Source of the DNA: Ignavibacteria bacterium
GTDB lineage: Bacteria > Bacteroidota > Ignavibacteria > Kapaibacteriales > UBA2268
Direction of reading: 5' to 3'
Assembly: GCA_016844745.1 (NCBI GenBank)
Contig: JAERMQ010000028.1
Location: 1-43,930, forward strand
Length of the DNA stretch: 43,930 nt
Part shown: positions 8,786 to 19,162 of the stretch, in pieces
Position numbering within the stretch: position 1 is the first letter of the stretch
How the letters are laid out: each line of letters opens with the position of its first letter
Position numbers and translations under genes: made by a program
The notes under the pieces: model-generated
Told to the model about the DNA's origin: nothing
Databases searched by the model: none
What the model saw: the letters and a program-made list of their open reading frames with translations, nothing else

Positions 8786-11650
8786 TTACAATGCTATGAC
8801 ATTTTGTGCCATTTCACGGAAGGAATCTTCATGGGTTACAATAATTGCCTGTTCTAATGATTTCAACATTACATGAATAGATTCGGCTAAGGCAATACGT
8901 CGCTCGGAATCAAGATTAACAGTAGGTTCATCGAAAATTGCAAAATTTGCTTTAGTCATTAAACTTGCCATTGCTGCCCGAACAGCTAATGCAACGCTCA
9001 CCTGCTCACCCCCGGATAGCATCTCAAATCGGCGCTTATTCTGGGACTCCTGAGTGCTGCTGCCTAATTCAAGATAAATCTGATATTTATCGTTATCATC
9101 ATTAATCCAACGAATTGATTCATTTTGACCTGAAATCTTACGATAATTTTCTGTAGCCAAAAATTCTATACCTTCCAATAGCCGCTTGGATACATATCGT
9201 CCCATGTTCTTAATATTATCCCTGAAAATATTTGTCAGGTTGATTTTTTGCTGCAACCTTTTTTTCTTCTTTTCAATTTCACTAACTATTAATTTCTTCG
9301 TTTCATTATTTTTGATTTCTTCCTCTTTGGCTTTCAGTTCAGCGGTGACTTTACCATATTCCGTATGATACTGGTTCTGCTGAAACTGTCTCTGATTCAA
9401 AGAATTCTGAATTTGATTTAGCTGTTCTATTGAAAAGCAGTTTTTTAATTCTCCAAGTTCGATATTCAGCGAAATAATCAAAGTATTAATACTTTGTATA
9501 TCCTTTTCTATTTCTTTCATTTTATTTGTAAACACCGCCTTCTCGGCAGCTTTGGCTCTATTCGATAGAAATACATTATATGCTGATTGCAGGGATTCGA
9601 TTTGATTGGATATAAAATCTCTTTTTAATTTAAGTTCAGGTAAATTCTTTGTTGGTCCCGTCAGTTCTTCGATTTGAGTAATAATAATTTGTTTCTGATT
9701 GAAATATTCCTCTGAAGAACTTCTGCATTTCGATATTTGAATATCATTTTCACTAATAATATTTAAAATATTGGTTACTTCAAGATTACAACCCTTGGAT
9801 TTTTCCTGTAAATTCAAATAATTTGTATTTTCTATCTGGTACTTATTATTCGATTCCTTTTTCATTTCCTCAAGATATTTTTGAGCAGATTCAAAATCCC
9901 GTGAGTCAGTAGAATTCTGCTCAAATTCAGGATTATCGTTTATAAATAATTTGAATTTCAATTCGTAATTTTCACGTTCTTTTTCAAGCAAGGCTAAATT
10001 GGAGGTAATATCCTTTATATTCTTTTCAGTTTCCCTCCCATTTTTTAATTGTTCTTCATACTTGGTCGAATCTTTATTAGCAGCTATAAATTCATCGTCA
10101 ATGCCTGAATAGTCCTCAATTTGTATGTATTTTGTTTTAATCAGGTTTTTAATTTCTTTGTCCTTATTTTGGAAATATTCAGATGGATTAGTACCTTGCG
10201 AAATATTGATACAATTTTCTTTCAGGAAAGGACAATCCCCCTTGCTTAGTTGTTTAGCAGCTTCTTCATTATCATTCAAACGTGCATTCAACTGAGCAAG
10301 TTCATTCAGGTACAGTTCAAGCTTTTCTTTCTTCTTATTCAACTCATCGATTTTAATTTTTAATTCGGCAATTTTCTTTTCAATTTCTACAGGATTTACT
10401 TTGTGTTCCTGATGAAAACCGAGTTTGGTTCTTGTATCATCAATATTTAATTTAATACTATTAAGTTCGATTATTTTATTATCAAATTCAGTTAAAAGAA
10501 AAGTTTTTTTATTTAAGGAATCAAATAAAATTTTTACCAATAAATCTTGCGTAATCAATTCATCAGACAATTTATTTTTTTCATCTGTTTTATCATTATT
10601 TAATTTTATTAATTCATTTTTCCTGCAATTAAAATTCTCAAATTCAGCATTCAATTTGGCTTCTGATTTTTCTATTTTATGTTTATCCATTTCCAACTTG
10701 TTGCATTTGGTTTGAAGCTTTTCCAAATCGGTAATCGATTTTGATATTTCTTTCAATTCACCTGATAGTTCTAAATATTTATCATATTGGATTTGGTTCG
10801 CCTCCAATACTTTTTCGGCATTTATTGCATCAATAAGGCTTTGATTTGCTTCGGATAAATCTTTTTCCCTGAATTCAAGTAAATTAGTATTATTTTTTAG
10901 ATTATTTTCTTTTGTTTCTATGGTGTTTTTTAAATTATTTAATTTCCCTAATTCAGCTCCCAGTCCGGTTAATTCCTTATCGATACTTGAAATTTGAGTT
11001 TGTAAAGAATTCTTAGATTCTTCAAGATTTTTAAGTTCAACAATTAATTCCTCTGAATTTCTAATATCACGGCTTATTTCTTCATATTTTGTTAATTCAA
11101 TATCATAATCGGTTTTGTATTTTACTTCAGCTTTTTGGCTAAAATATTTGTAAATTTCACCATAGATAGCAGTATCGAAAACCTCATTGAATGCTCGTTC
11201 ACGATTAGCAGGTGTTTCCGAAAATATCTCTGTCAGTTTATTTTGATTCGCAGTAATGACATGCAGATAAATGTTTGAAGGATTGGATGTTATGCCGGCA
11301 AGGCGTGCAATTTTGTTAGTAACATCATTATCAGGAACTCTGGAATCAGACTCTCCGCTTACTACAAGCTTATGAACAGACTTAGAGCCAAGTTTACGAA
11401 TAACAGTGTAATCCAAATCGTCATTTCCTGTAAAGTCAACCTGAATATCCGCAACTGACTCACCCTCCCTGACAGCATCTTTCTGAGTAGTACGGAGTTT
11501 TGCATCGAACATTGCATATCCAATAGCTTCAAGAATAGAAGTTTTGCCGGAACCATTATTCCCAATAAGAAGATTCATTCCCGATGAAAAAGATACATCA
11601 AGCTTTTCATGATTCCTGAAATTGTTGAGAATGACACGATTAATCTTCAA
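8786..11650 (-). CDS. sbcC: SbcC/Rad50-type SMC-like ATPase subunit of the SbcCD nuclease
   Basis: ATPase of the SbcCD (Rad50-Mre11) complex that opens hairpins and processes DNA ends. 954 residues: Walker A GNNGSGKT at 30-37, long coiled coils rich in E, K, L and N from about 170 to 800, a central hook, and at the C terminus the signature LSGGEQVSVALAVR and Walker B FAIFDEPTVNLD. The hook is unusual: in place of CxxC it reads C473-PFLKEN-C480, with six residues between the cysteines. Its start overlaps the end of sbcD by 11 bases, as expected for a coupled pair. Its stop faces the ABC ATPase stop 3 bases away. SbcCD targets long palindromes, and this window has many. Confidence 0.93.
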   Translation of the reverse strand: MKINRVILNNFRNHEKLDVSFSSGMNLLIGNNGSGKTSILEAIGYAMFDAKLRTTQKDAVREGESVADIQVDFTGNDDLDYTVIRKLGSKSVHKLVVSGESDSRVPDNDVTNKIARLAGITSNPSNIYLHVITANQNKLTEIFSETPANRERAFNEVFDTAIYGEIYKYFSQKAEVKYKTDYDIELTKYEEISRDIRNSEELIVELKNLEESKNSLQTQISSIDKELTGLGAELGKLNNLKNTIETKENNLKNNTNLLEFREKDLSEANQSLIDAINAEKVLEANQIQYDKYLELSGELKEISKSITDLEKLQTKCNKLEMDKHKIEKSEAKLNAEFENFNCRKNELIKLNNDKTDEKNKLSDELITQDLLVKILFDSLNKKTFLLTEFDNKIIELNSIKLNIDDTRTKLGFHQEHKVNPVEIEKKIAELKIKIDELNKKKEKLELYLNELAQLNARLNDNEEAAKQLSKGDCPFLKENCINISQGTNPSEYFQNKDKEIKNLIKTKYIQIEDYSGIDDEFIAANKDSTKYEEQLKNGRETEKNIKDITSNLALLEKERENYELKFKLFINDNPEFEQNSTDSRDFESAQKYLEEMKKESNNKYQIENTNYLNLQEKSKGCNLEVTNILNIISENDIQISKCRSSSEEYFNQKQIIITQIEELTGPTKNLPELKLKRDFISNQIESLQSAYNVFLSNRAKAAEKAVFTNKMKEIEKDIQSINTLIISLNIELGELKNCFSIEQLNQIQNSLNQRQFQQNQYHTEYGKVTAELKAKEEEIKNNETKKLIVSEIEKKKKRLQQKINLTNIFRDNIKNMGRYVSKRLLEGIEFLATENYRKISGQNESIRWINDDNDKYQIYLELGSSTQESQNKRRFEMLSGGEQVSVALAVRAAMASLMTKANFAIFDEPTVNLDSERRIALAESIHVMLKSLEQAIIVTHEDSFREMAQNVIAL

Positions 11651-12851
11651 TTTCAGTCTCCCTTATCCCGATAATTTGTTCGAGTAATGAGTCGAAAGTC
11701 TCTATGAATCTATCTTCCTCGTTTTCGCGTTGATAATCTTTCAATTTGTTTAATGATGTAATTGCTGTTTCCACATCCTTACCGAAGCTCTTCCATCCTG
11801 AGATTAAATCCCTTTCGATTTGCTCTACGCCTAAGGTTGGATTAGTAAAATCATGAAAAACAGAAGAATTGTTAAATAAATAAATATAAGACTTCAAAGC
11901 GCCTTTACGCATTAGCATTGCTTCACAAGCCGTTAAATCAACAAAGAAATTAGAATTTTGCCAAAGTTCCATTATTACTATTGTTTCACCAGGGATAATA
12001 TCTAAAGATGAAATAAAATCATCGAACTCAGTTGCAAATGTTGAACTATCAGATGCTTTTAATTTAATTTGCAATTTTATTGAATGCCTTTGCTCAAGTT
12101 GAATAAATCGATAATCCTCAGTATCAGTATCAAAAATAATTACACCTTTCTTCTGCCCAATTTCTCCCCAATCCCAGTATTCAGGTGAGCCGGGTATAAA
12201 GAAAAATGGTTTTGAAGCAGGATACTTGCTATGATAATGGAAATGCCCTCCGGCTGCATAAATTACTTTATTATTCAATAAATCAATTGCGGTTTTTGGA
12301 ACTGAGTCATGGAATCCAAGTCCATCAGATATTGCAGTGTGAATAAGCACAACATTCTTTTCTTTTGGCTGGGAGTTAAGGAATTCTGCAAACGCTGATA
12401 TAGTCTCTGCTGCCATAGCTCCGGGATATCCCAATCCGTAAAAATTAATATCTTTATACCCTATTGGAACAAAATGGTATGAATTATCCTTAAAATAATA
12501 ATAGGGTCTTTTAAGCAGTTCTTTATTTGAGAAGTACATCAACCATGATTCTGCTTCATTTCCGGGAGTAAAATTATCATGGTTTCCTTCGATAACAATA
12601 ATTTCGATATTTTCGTTGTGAAGCTGCTGCAGTAGATGCTCTGCACGTTCGACAACATCAGGGATTAGTTCACGTCTCTCGAATAAATCCCCTGCAATCA
12701 GCACTGCATCTACTTTCTCAGAAATTGCGAGATTCACTATTCTTGCAAAAGCTGAGAAATAATCTTCATAACGCTTTCTCGAGAAATCACTCGTCGCGGG
12801 TCCTGTAGGACGTCTTCCCAAATGTATATCCGCACAATGAAGAAATCTCAT
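11640..12851 (-). CDS. sbcD: SbcD/Mre11-type nuclease subunit
   Basis: Metallophosphoesterase nuclease partner of SbcC. The five phosphoesterase motifs are readable: D8-x-H10 in HCADIHLG, GDLFERR with D55, GNHD with N90-H91, a histidine in VLIHTAISDG, and GGHFHYH. At 403 residues it matches the usual SbcD/Mre11 length; the C-terminal 130 residues, including the capping and SbcC-binding part, are poorly conserved. Transcribed ahead of sbcC with an 11-base overlap. Upstream, hairpin repeat 2 separates it from the YciO-family gene on the same strand. Confidence 0.93.
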   Translation of the reverse strand: MRFLHCADIHLGRRPTGPATSDFSRKRYEDYFSAFARIVNLAISEKVDAVLIAGDLFERRELIPDVVERAEHLLQQLHNENIEIIVIEGNHDNFTPGNEAESWLMYFSNKELLKRPYYYFKDNSYHFVPIGYKDINFYGLGYPGAMAAETISAFAEFLNSQPKEKNVVLIHTAISDGLGFHDSVPKTAIDLLNNKVIYAAGGHFHYHSKYPASKPFFFIPGSPEYWDWGEIGQKKGVIIFDTDTEDYRFIQLEQRHSIKLQIKLKASDSSTFATEFDDFISSLDIIPGETIVIMELWQNSNFFVDLTACEAMLMRKGALKSYIYLFNNSSVFHDFTNPTLGVEQIERDLISGWKSFGKDVETAITSLNKLKDYQRENEEDRFIETFDSLLEQIIGIRETEIED

Positions 12852-12909
12852 TTTTTTATAAATTAATAAATTGAATAGCTATTAGTTTAGAGGATGCGTG
12901 AAAAAGAAA

Positions 12910-12993
12910 GAAGAATGTCATTCTGAACGAAGTGAAGAATCCAGTCCCAATGTAATATCTGGATTCTTCACTTCGTTCAGAATGACATTCTTC
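12910..12993. repeat. GTCATTC hairpin repeat, copy 2
   Basis: Perfect 34-base inverted repeat (12910-12943 and 12960-12993) with a 16-base loop, between the YciO-family gene and sbcD. The arm differs from copies 1 and 3 in one block (TTCTGAACGAAG in place of TTCGTAAGCGAAG), changed equally on both arms so that pairing is kept. Short reading frames across it are translations of the repeat, not genes. Confidence 0.9.
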
Positions 12994-13046
12994 CAATATT
13001 ATGTGTTTTGACAGAATCACTCTATATTTAAAAAAAAAATTATCTA

Positions 13047-13694
13047 TCAAGCTGCTTCTTCGCTCAAACCAATATATTGCAAAGCTTTATCAATACTTGC
13101 TCCTTCCCTTATTATCTGGAAAGAATCCGTAGTCATATCAATAATGGTAGATTGCCCGGAAAAGTTGTATTCATCCGACTCCACAGCAACATCTACCAAG
13201 TGCATGTATGCTTTTATCAATTCATCATAATTTTCGAAATATTCATCATCACGCTTTGCTGAAATAGAAATCATGGGAGCGCCAAGGTCTATCAAAAGTA
13301 ATTGAGATAATACATTATCAGGAACGCGGATGCCGGATGTTTTCTTTTTTGGATTTTGAGCAAATACCGGTACTAATTTCGATGCAGGTAGTATAAATGT
13401 ATATGGTCCGGGAATCAATCGCTTTATTGTACGATATGCAGCATTGCTGACTTTAGCAAATTCCGAGATATTTGATAATGATTCACACAAAAAGGTTAAT
13501 TCATGAGTCTCCGGAATATTTCTTATAGCCTGAATTCGTTGGATTCCTTCTTTGTTCGAAAGACTACAGCCAAGGGAAAAACCCGTATCGGTTGGGTAAA
13601 GAATCACAGCTCCCTCGTTTAATGCTTCTACAACTTTTGCTATTTTGCGTAATTCAGGCGTTTCCGAATGAATTGACAGCACTAAAGCACCCAT
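13047..13694 (-). CDS. YciO/Sua5-family (YrdC domain) protein
   Basis: A single YrdC-like domain protein of 215 residues. The N-terminal ..EALNEGAVILYPTDTGFSLGC.. and central PGPYTFIL and GIRVPDN segments match the Sua5/YrdC/YciO fold, which in true TsaC/Sua5 makes threonylcarbamoyl-AMP for tRNA t6A. The overall pattern is closer to E. coli YciO, whose role is less clear, so I do not assign tsaC. Start choice: the frame is open to 13748, but Met19 at 13694 has GGAGG five bases upstream and fits the family start (MGALVLSIHSE). It lies 98 bases downstream of the amino-acid permease on the same strand. Confidence 0.88.
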   Translation of the reverse strand: MGALVLSIHSETPELRKIAKVVEALNEGAVILYPTDTGFSLGCSLSNKEGIQRIQAIRNIPETHELTFLCESLSNISEFAKVSNAAYRTIKRLIPGPYTFILPASKLVPVFAQNPKKKTSGIRVPDNVLSQLLLIDLGAPMISISAKRDDEYFENYDELIKAYMHLVDVAVESDEYNFSGQSTIIDMTTDSFQIIREGASIDKALQYIGLSEEAA

Positions 13695-13791
13695 TTTTCC
13701 TCCAAAATTTTTATTAAGAAATTTATTTTGTTTTTTAAATTTATTCACCTTATCAACTTTTATTTTCCGTCATTCTTTTTATTATTCTTAT

Positions 13792-15315
13792 TTAATTTCC
13801 ATCGTTGCTTTTTATGTCCTTTAATTTACCCTCTTTATACTTATAATACCAGTAAAGAGGTAATCCAAGCGCCACAAGCAGCATTCCAAACAACGAATTT
13901 ATTATTATCGTTTTACCTGCCTGATAATTAATAATGTCATTATACAAAGTAAAAACGACAAAAACAAATGCAAAAATAACAAAAATTGCCGGAGTAACAG
14001 GATAACCGAACGTTTTGTATCGCCGTGGCTCATTGGGCATTTTTCGACGTAATATGAATACTCCGAATGCTCCGGCGCCATAAAAAATCCAACTTACAAA
14101 AATCAGCATATCGGTCAAATCGTCGAACTTACCACTTAATACTAAAAGCGATGTCCAAACTGCCTGAAGTATTAAAGCATTACCGGGTGTTCTGAATCGG
14201 GGTTGGATTGTTCCTATCGAACGAAAAAATAAATTATCGCGGGACATGGCAAAATATACGCGTGCTGAAACCATTATTGTTCCGTTGGAAGTGCCGAATG
14301 TGGAAATCATCACTGCCGCAGAAATAAATGCTCCACCGAGATAAGAGATTAAAGCAGGGTCAGTTAATCCCCAACTTCCGGCAAATCCACCAAATGCAAT
14401 ACGGGCTACATCTGCCGCTACCAGCTTTGAGCCTGCCATCTGCCCAACCGGAATTATGTAAAGATATGCCAGATTGATTAAAACATAAACCGTTATAACG
14501 ATTATAGTACCGAAAAATAATCCAAGTGGGATGTTTCTCTGAGGATTCCTGACTTCACCTGAAATGTAGGTGATATTATTCCATCCGTCGTAAGCCCAGA
14601 ATGCTGCGGATAATGCCATAATAATCCCTGTAAAAATTCCTGCTGCTCCCATTGAGGTATATTTTGGTGCATCCAATGTGAAGTTACCCGCTGAACCGCT
14701 TGAACTCCCGATTGCAAAAGCAAACAAAGCTAATATGGCAGCTACTTTCATTGATGTAAACACGACAGAAATCCTGCCGCCAAATCGTACTCCGAAATAA
14801 TTTACTGCTGTCAATCCTGTAACTACCGCTATCGTTAGCAGCTTCACTCCAATATTGGAAAGAGGCACTATATCGCCAATCCAGGGTATGTGAAGGATTA
14901 AACTTCGTTCGATTTCAGGAGGAAAATGGGGTAAATGTATGAAATATTCAGTGTATTCGGAGAATATATAGGTAATCGAAGCTATTGAGCCGGTTTGAAC
15001 TACCGCGAACATTGCCCAGCCATATAAAAATGCTGCCAGCCTTCCATACATCTTTTCGAAATATATATACTGCCCTCCGGTTTCGGGAAACATGGATGAA
15101 ATCTCAACATTGGTCAATGCACCGAAGAGAGTTATAATCCCGGCTATTACCCACACCCCCAGCAGCAATTCCGGCGAACCAAGCTCTGATGCCATTAATG
15201 CCGGTTTCTTGAAAATCCCTGAACCTATAACCGCACCTACGACAATTGCTATTGTTACTCCCAAACCAAGCTTGTGCAGTAATCCGCCGTTATTATCCTT
15301 TCCTAAATCAGGCAT
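13792..15315 (-). CDS. APC-family amino-acid permease/exchanger (LAT-like)
   Basis: A 507-residue integral membrane transporter with about 12 helices. The APC-superfamily signature GAVIGSGIF (27-35) lies in the first helix, and the segment [29 protein letters not shown] is characteristic of the LAT/SteT-like exchangers. It probably moves neutral amino acids across the inner membrane, by exchange or proton coupling; the substrate cannot be told. A conserved ..[28 protein letters not shown].. segment in helix 6 also fits the family. The downstream YciO-family gene may share its transcript. Upstream are two hairpin repeats. Confidence 0.9.
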   Translation of the reverse strand: MPDLGKDNNGGLLHKLGLGVTIAIVVGAVIGSGIFKKPALMASELGSPELLLGVWVIAGIITLFGALTNVEISSMFPETGGQYIYFEKMYGRLAAFLYGWAMFAVVQTGSIASITYIFSEYTEYFIHLPHFPPEIERSLILHIPWIGDIVPLSNIGVKLLTIAVVTGLTAVNYFGVRFGGRISVVFTSMKVAAILALFAFAIGSSSGSAGNFTLDAPKYTSMGAAGIFTGIIMALSAAFWAYDGWNNITYISGEVRNPQRNIPLGLFFGTIIVITVYVLINLAYLYIIPVGQMAGSKLVAADVARIAFGGFAGSWGLTDPALISYLGGAFISAAVMISTFGTSNGTIMVSARVYFAMSRDNLFFRSIGTIQPRFRTPGNALILQAVWTSLLVLSGKFDDLTDMLIFVSWIFYGAGAFGVFILRRKMPNEPRRYKTFGYPVTPAIFVIFAFVFVVFTLYNDIINYQAGKTIIINSLFGMLLVALGLPLYWYYKYKEGKLKDIKSNDGN

Positions 15316-15423
15316 TCAAGAACCCTGATTTGTCTATATTCATCAACTTTTTTCCTTTAATTTTTTTTCTTGAAAAACTGCCTTTAGATTCATTCCCTAA
15401 TTTAAGATAATAGAAAAAGTCAG

Positions 15424-15509
15424 GAAGAATGTCATTCGTAAGCGAAGTGAAGAATCCAAATGCCGCATTGGGACTGGATTCTTCACTTCGCTTACGAATA
15501 ACATTCTTC
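15424..15509. repeat. GTCATTC hairpin repeat, copy 3
   Basis: Arms 15424-15458 and 15475-15509 pair over 35 bases with one mismatch; the sequence is nearly that of copy 1. Flanks GAAAAAG (left) and TTTTTCAGACA (right) match the outer ends of copy 1. Confidence 0.9.
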
Positions 15510-15532
15510 TTGGTTTTTCAGACAACCTCGTA

Positions 15533-15573
15533 TGCAGGAATCCCCATAATCGCTCCAGCAGGGGATTCCTGCA
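15533..15573. repeat. Short hairpin, TGCAGGAATCCCC arms
   Basis: A 13-base inverted repeat (15533-15545 and 15561-15573) with a 15-base loop, followed by a second partial repeat, GCAGGAATGAC. It is unrelated in sequence to the neighbouring GTCATTC hairpin. The rest of gap 15316-15615 shows no gene. Confidence 0.75.
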
Positions 15574-15615
15574 TTCGCAGGAATGACAATCATTTGCTAT
15601 TAATAATTCTATTTT

Positions 15616-18600
15616 CTACTTGATACAAACTACTTTATTCACAAATATTTTATCACCAATATTCATTTTACATAAATACGTACCTGATTCGATATTTTCC
15701 AATTGCCATGATTGAGTTTGATAGCCGGCATCCATAGCAACATTACATAATTTCCTAACACTTTCGCCCATCAGGTTTAATAATTCAATCTTCACTTGTT
15801 CAGGTTGTATCAATTTATATGATATTGATATAGAAGTTGTAAATGGATTGGGATAAAATTTAATTTCCAATAATACTTCTTTACTATTGTCTTTAACATT
15901 GGTGGTATCTGTCCTGGTAGTAAAACGCCAGGCATCAGACCAGGTGGATACACCATCCTTGTTGAAAGCTTGTACATGCCAGTAGTATGTCTTACCATTA
16001 AGAAGATTATATATATCTTTTTCGGTTGAAGTAATCGAATCGTATGTAAAATCAAAGGTACTCATTAATGGGTCTGTAGTGATTTGCAAACGATAGAACT
16101 GTGCGCCGGGATTGATATCCCATCTTAAATATAATACCGTTGATTGGTCTGTAGCATCATTGAGGGGGATTTTTAGAACTTGCTTAATTAGACCGGTTGT
16201 AAAGGTTCTAATGCTCGACCAGTTCCCCTTTTTGGTAGAAGTTTTCCCACGAACACGCCAATAATATTGAGTATATCCCCTCAATGGTTTGGAAATGATT
16301 CTCTGTCCAACCACGGTTGAATCCTCGAATACAAGGTTAGTAAAATTTTGATTAGTTGCAACCTGAATATGATAATTCGGATTTGAAGCTAAAGAATCCC
16401 AAACGAATTCTGTTAACAATAGACAATTTTTAGCGCTATCCTCAGGAAGAGTAAGTTTAGGTGGAGGCATTGCAGTAGTAAAATTCCATATCTCACTCCA
16501 GATACTCGTTCCGTCGGAATCACTTGCCTGTATCCGCCAATAATACTGACTGTCATAATCTAGAATAAATAATGAATGGGAAGTATCTGTCTCAGTTTCA
16601 CCACTAAAAATTGTTAAAGAGAAATCGTATTTCTTCGCAACTTCAATGGTGTAATTTTGAGCTCCAATTGACCGTTCCCATAGGAAAGTAATATCTTTAA
16701 ATATATCTTTGGAATTATTTGCAGGAAGTAGAAGTCGAGGAGCTGCAACAACTGATTTAAATGACCAAACAACAGACCAGGGTGAAGTACCGGCTTTTGC
16801 TTTGGAACGCACACGCCAATAAAACTTAGTATAATAAGCTAAATTTTTTGTAAAAGTAGTATCCTTAATGCCGGATGAATCGGCAACTATTTTGGCAAAT
16901 AAACTATCGGTAGCTACCTGAATTTGATATGTCGAAGCGCCATTTGAAGCCCACCAACCGAATAAAACCGGAGAAGCAATTCCTCGTGTATTATTAACAG
17001 GATATTTCAACAAAGGAGGTCCAACTATTGTTGTAAATTTCCAATCGGTTGACCATTCGCTAACTGAGGCATCAACCTTGGAACGAACATGCCAGTAATA
17101 TTCCGTTTCGTAATTCAAAGGGTAAAAGACAGTATAGGTAGTAGCTGCAATTGTAGCCGTTTCGATTACATTTGTGAAATCCAAATCCGTTGCCAATTCC
17201 CATACGTACATTTCGGCTTTAGCTGCGGGATTCCATTTGAAACCTGGCTTAAGTGGCACGCCTGTCGAATCATTTTTTACATATACATTGACCGGCACTG
17301 GCATTGTTGAACCATTGTAAATCCGGTGAAGTACGTCAGTCCAAAAGAAAACATCACCCTCATAGTTTTTGCAGATTCCTCGTATATATGAGTTATTGAA
17401 ATCATAAGACAATGTATCCCACTTTATTCCACCGTTTTTTGAAACATAAAATCCGTTACCGAATTCCCTGTAAGCATAGACATAATCATTGTTTGTTACA
17501 AATACTCTTGCGATATTCGGTGGCGGATTTACATAACCCAGTGTATATCTGAACCAGGATGTCCCATAGTCTGTCGATTTATATATTCCATCTAAGGCTG
17601 AAAGATAGATATTTTCCTGGGAATCAAAATCAATAGTTGTTAAATCGGTTTGTGAAATTGTAGATGAAGTCCATGAAACACCATTATTATCTGATTTGAT
17701 AAAATATCCCACAGTGCCTATCCCATAAACATCGCCATTGAAATTTACTCCAATATTCAATATCACTTTCTGGTTTGTTGAAAATGCACCAACCCACGAA
17801 GCTCCGCTGTTACTGGACATTAAAATATTGAAAGTAGGTGGTGAATCTTTTCCTGGCGGAGGGATATATTGAAAAATATAAACCCTATTTCCCGGACCAA
17901 CTGAAATAGCTCTGATCTCATTAGAAACAGATGCAAGATTAGTCCAATTTATTCCTTTATCAGTAGATTTATAAAAGCCCAAATCACACGCAGCATAAAT
18001 GACTCCATTAGAATCCATCGCCATTCGTGAGTAAATCAGGTTCGTCATGTTCGGACCCTGCCACGAATATCCATAATCGGTTGAACGATAGTAACCGGCT
18101 CCTGTATTAGTTGCAAACATTAAACCGTTTTTAAATGCTGCAACAAGGTATTTATTATCATCCATTATTGCTCCGGGTGTCCAGGACCTGCCCTGGTCGG
18201 AACTTTTTTGAATGCCGGTACTGGGTTTTGCAAGAAAGAATGAATCACGTGATGCCTTAACAATAGCATTAACACCATATTTATTAGCGCTTGATTGCCT
18301 CCATTTCAATTGCACTTTTGAGTCATAAAACCATGAGCCGGCATTGCAGGTTCCGACAACCAGGTCATAATTTTTATCAAATGCTATTGCAGAAATATTT
18401 AAATCCGTTAATCCTGTTGTTGGGAATTGTACCCATGAAAGTCCGTGGTCAGCGGAATAATAAACTCCTTTACCCTGTGTTGAGGTATAAATATCACCGA
18501 CAGAATTTTTCGTAAAATCATTAATAAACTTTGTTGAGAGACCGGAACTTGAGCGTATCCAATTTGAGCCGTTATCCGTAGAACGCCAAATTCCGCCACC

Positions 18601-19137
18601 TTTGGTTCCTGCAATGACCCATCCCACTTTAGAAATAATCAGTGCATTAATATCCCAATGCATCAAACCGCTATTCAATTCCTCGAAGGTTACGCCATTG
18701 TTTTTCGAGCGATATACCCCATTACCACGGGTTCCTACAAAAATATGACCGGTATCGTTAATAGCGACTGCTTTCACAAATAAATTATTGATTCCATTAT
18801 TGAGCGCCGACCATGTTTTATTTGAACTATCATAACTGAACAACCCGCCACCATTGGTACAGGCATACAATATCCCTGTTTTGGAAATTCTTATGCAATT
18901 AATATATTTATTCGATAAACCATTACTCATTGGTGTCCAGGAACCGCCTTCATCAACGGATTTATAAATTCCGTCTCCCCATGTCCCAAAATATAGAACG
19001 TTATTCGCGGCTGCCGCAAAACTGTTCTTGCTATTCATATACGGTGAATTAATTTGTCCGACACGGTCCTGTGCTTTTACATTCATTAAAGCACAGATGA
19101 TAAATATTATCATTAATATATATTTTAGAGTCTTCAT
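15616..19137 (-). CDS. Secreted beta-propeller (BNR/Ycf48-like) and FN3-repeat protein with T9SS sorting domain
   Basis: A 1,173-residue exported protein. Signal peptide 1-22 (MKTLKYILMIIFI..VKAQ). Residues about 25-620 are a run of Asp-box/BNR-like propeller blades with recurring G..YRSTDNG..W patterns. Residues about 630-1085 hold five FN3-like repeats of about 90 residues, each ending ..YYWRVR....WS..W.FTT. The final 80 residues (KFYPNPFTTSISISY...GTYLCKMNIGDKIFVNKVVCIK) are a type A T9SS sorting domain, so the protein should cross the outer membrane and be anchored or released there. No catalytic residues are recognised; sugar or protein binding at the surface is possible. It follows the tricorn-like protease gene after 25 bases on the same strand and is probably co-transcribed. 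Confidence 0.85.
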   Translation of the reverse strand: MKTLKYILMIIFIICALMNVKAQDRVGQINSPYMNSKNSFAAAANNVLYFGTWGDGIYKSVDEGGSWTPMSNGLSNKYINCIRISKTGILYACTNGGGLFSYDSSNKTWSALNNGINNLFVKAVAINDTGHIFVGTRGNGVYRSKNNGVTFEELNSGLMHWDINALIISKVGWVIAGTKGGGIWRSTDNGSNWIRSSSGLSTKFINDFTKNSVGDIYTSTQGKGVYYSADHGLSWVQFPTTGLTDLNISAIAFDKNYDLVVGTCNAGSWFYDSKVQLKWRQSSANKYGVNAIVKASRDSFFLAKPSTGIQKSSDQGRSWTPGAIMDDNKYLVAAFKNGLMFATNTGAGYYRSTDYGYSWQGPNMTNLIYSRMAMDSNGVIYAACDLGFYKSTDKGINWTNLASVSNEIRAISVGPGNRVYIFQYIPPPGKDSPPTFNILMSSNSGASWVGAFSTNQKVILNIGVNFNGDVYGIGTVGYFIKSDNNGVSWTSSTISQTDLTTIDFDSQENIYLSALDGIYKSTDYGTSWFRYTLGYVNPPPNIARVFVTNNDYVYAYREFGNGFYVSKNGGIKWDTLSYDFNNSYIRGICKNYEGDVFFWTDVLHRIYNGSTMPVPVNVYVKNDSTGVPLKPGFKWNPAAKAEMYVWELATDLDFTNVIETATIAATTYTVFYPLNYETEYYWHVRSKVDASVSEWSTDWKFTTIVGPPLLKYPVNNTRGIASPVLFGWWASNGASTYQIQVATDSLFAKIVADSSGIKDTTFTKNLAYYTKFYWRVRSKAKAGTSPWSVVWSFKSVVAAPRLLLPANNSKDIFKDITFLWERSIGAQNYTIEVAKKYDFSLTIFSGETETDTSHSLFILDYDSQYYWRIQASDSDGTSIWSEIWNFTTAMPPPKLTLPEDSAKNCLLLTEFVWDSLASNPNYHIQVATNQNFTNLVFEDSTVVGQRIISKPLRGYTQYYWRVRGKTSTKKGNWSSIRTFTTGLIKQVLKIPLNDATDQSTVLYLRWDINPGAQFYRLQITTDPLMSTFDFTYDSITSTEKDIYNLLNGKTYYWHVQAFNKDGVSTWSDAWRFTTRTDTTNVKDNSKEVLLEIKFYPNPFTTSISISYKLIQPEQVKIELLNLMGESVRKLCNVAMDAGYQTQSWQLENIESGTYLCKMNIGDKIFVNKVVCIK

Positions 19138-19162
19138 TATATTTGCCCGAAATTTATAAAAA

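Noticed and set aside
12856..13050. 64-codon open frame on the minus strand containing CHSERSEESR
   Set aside because: It is a translation of hairpin repeat 2; the same peptide words arise from the arm in other copies and there is no ribosome site.
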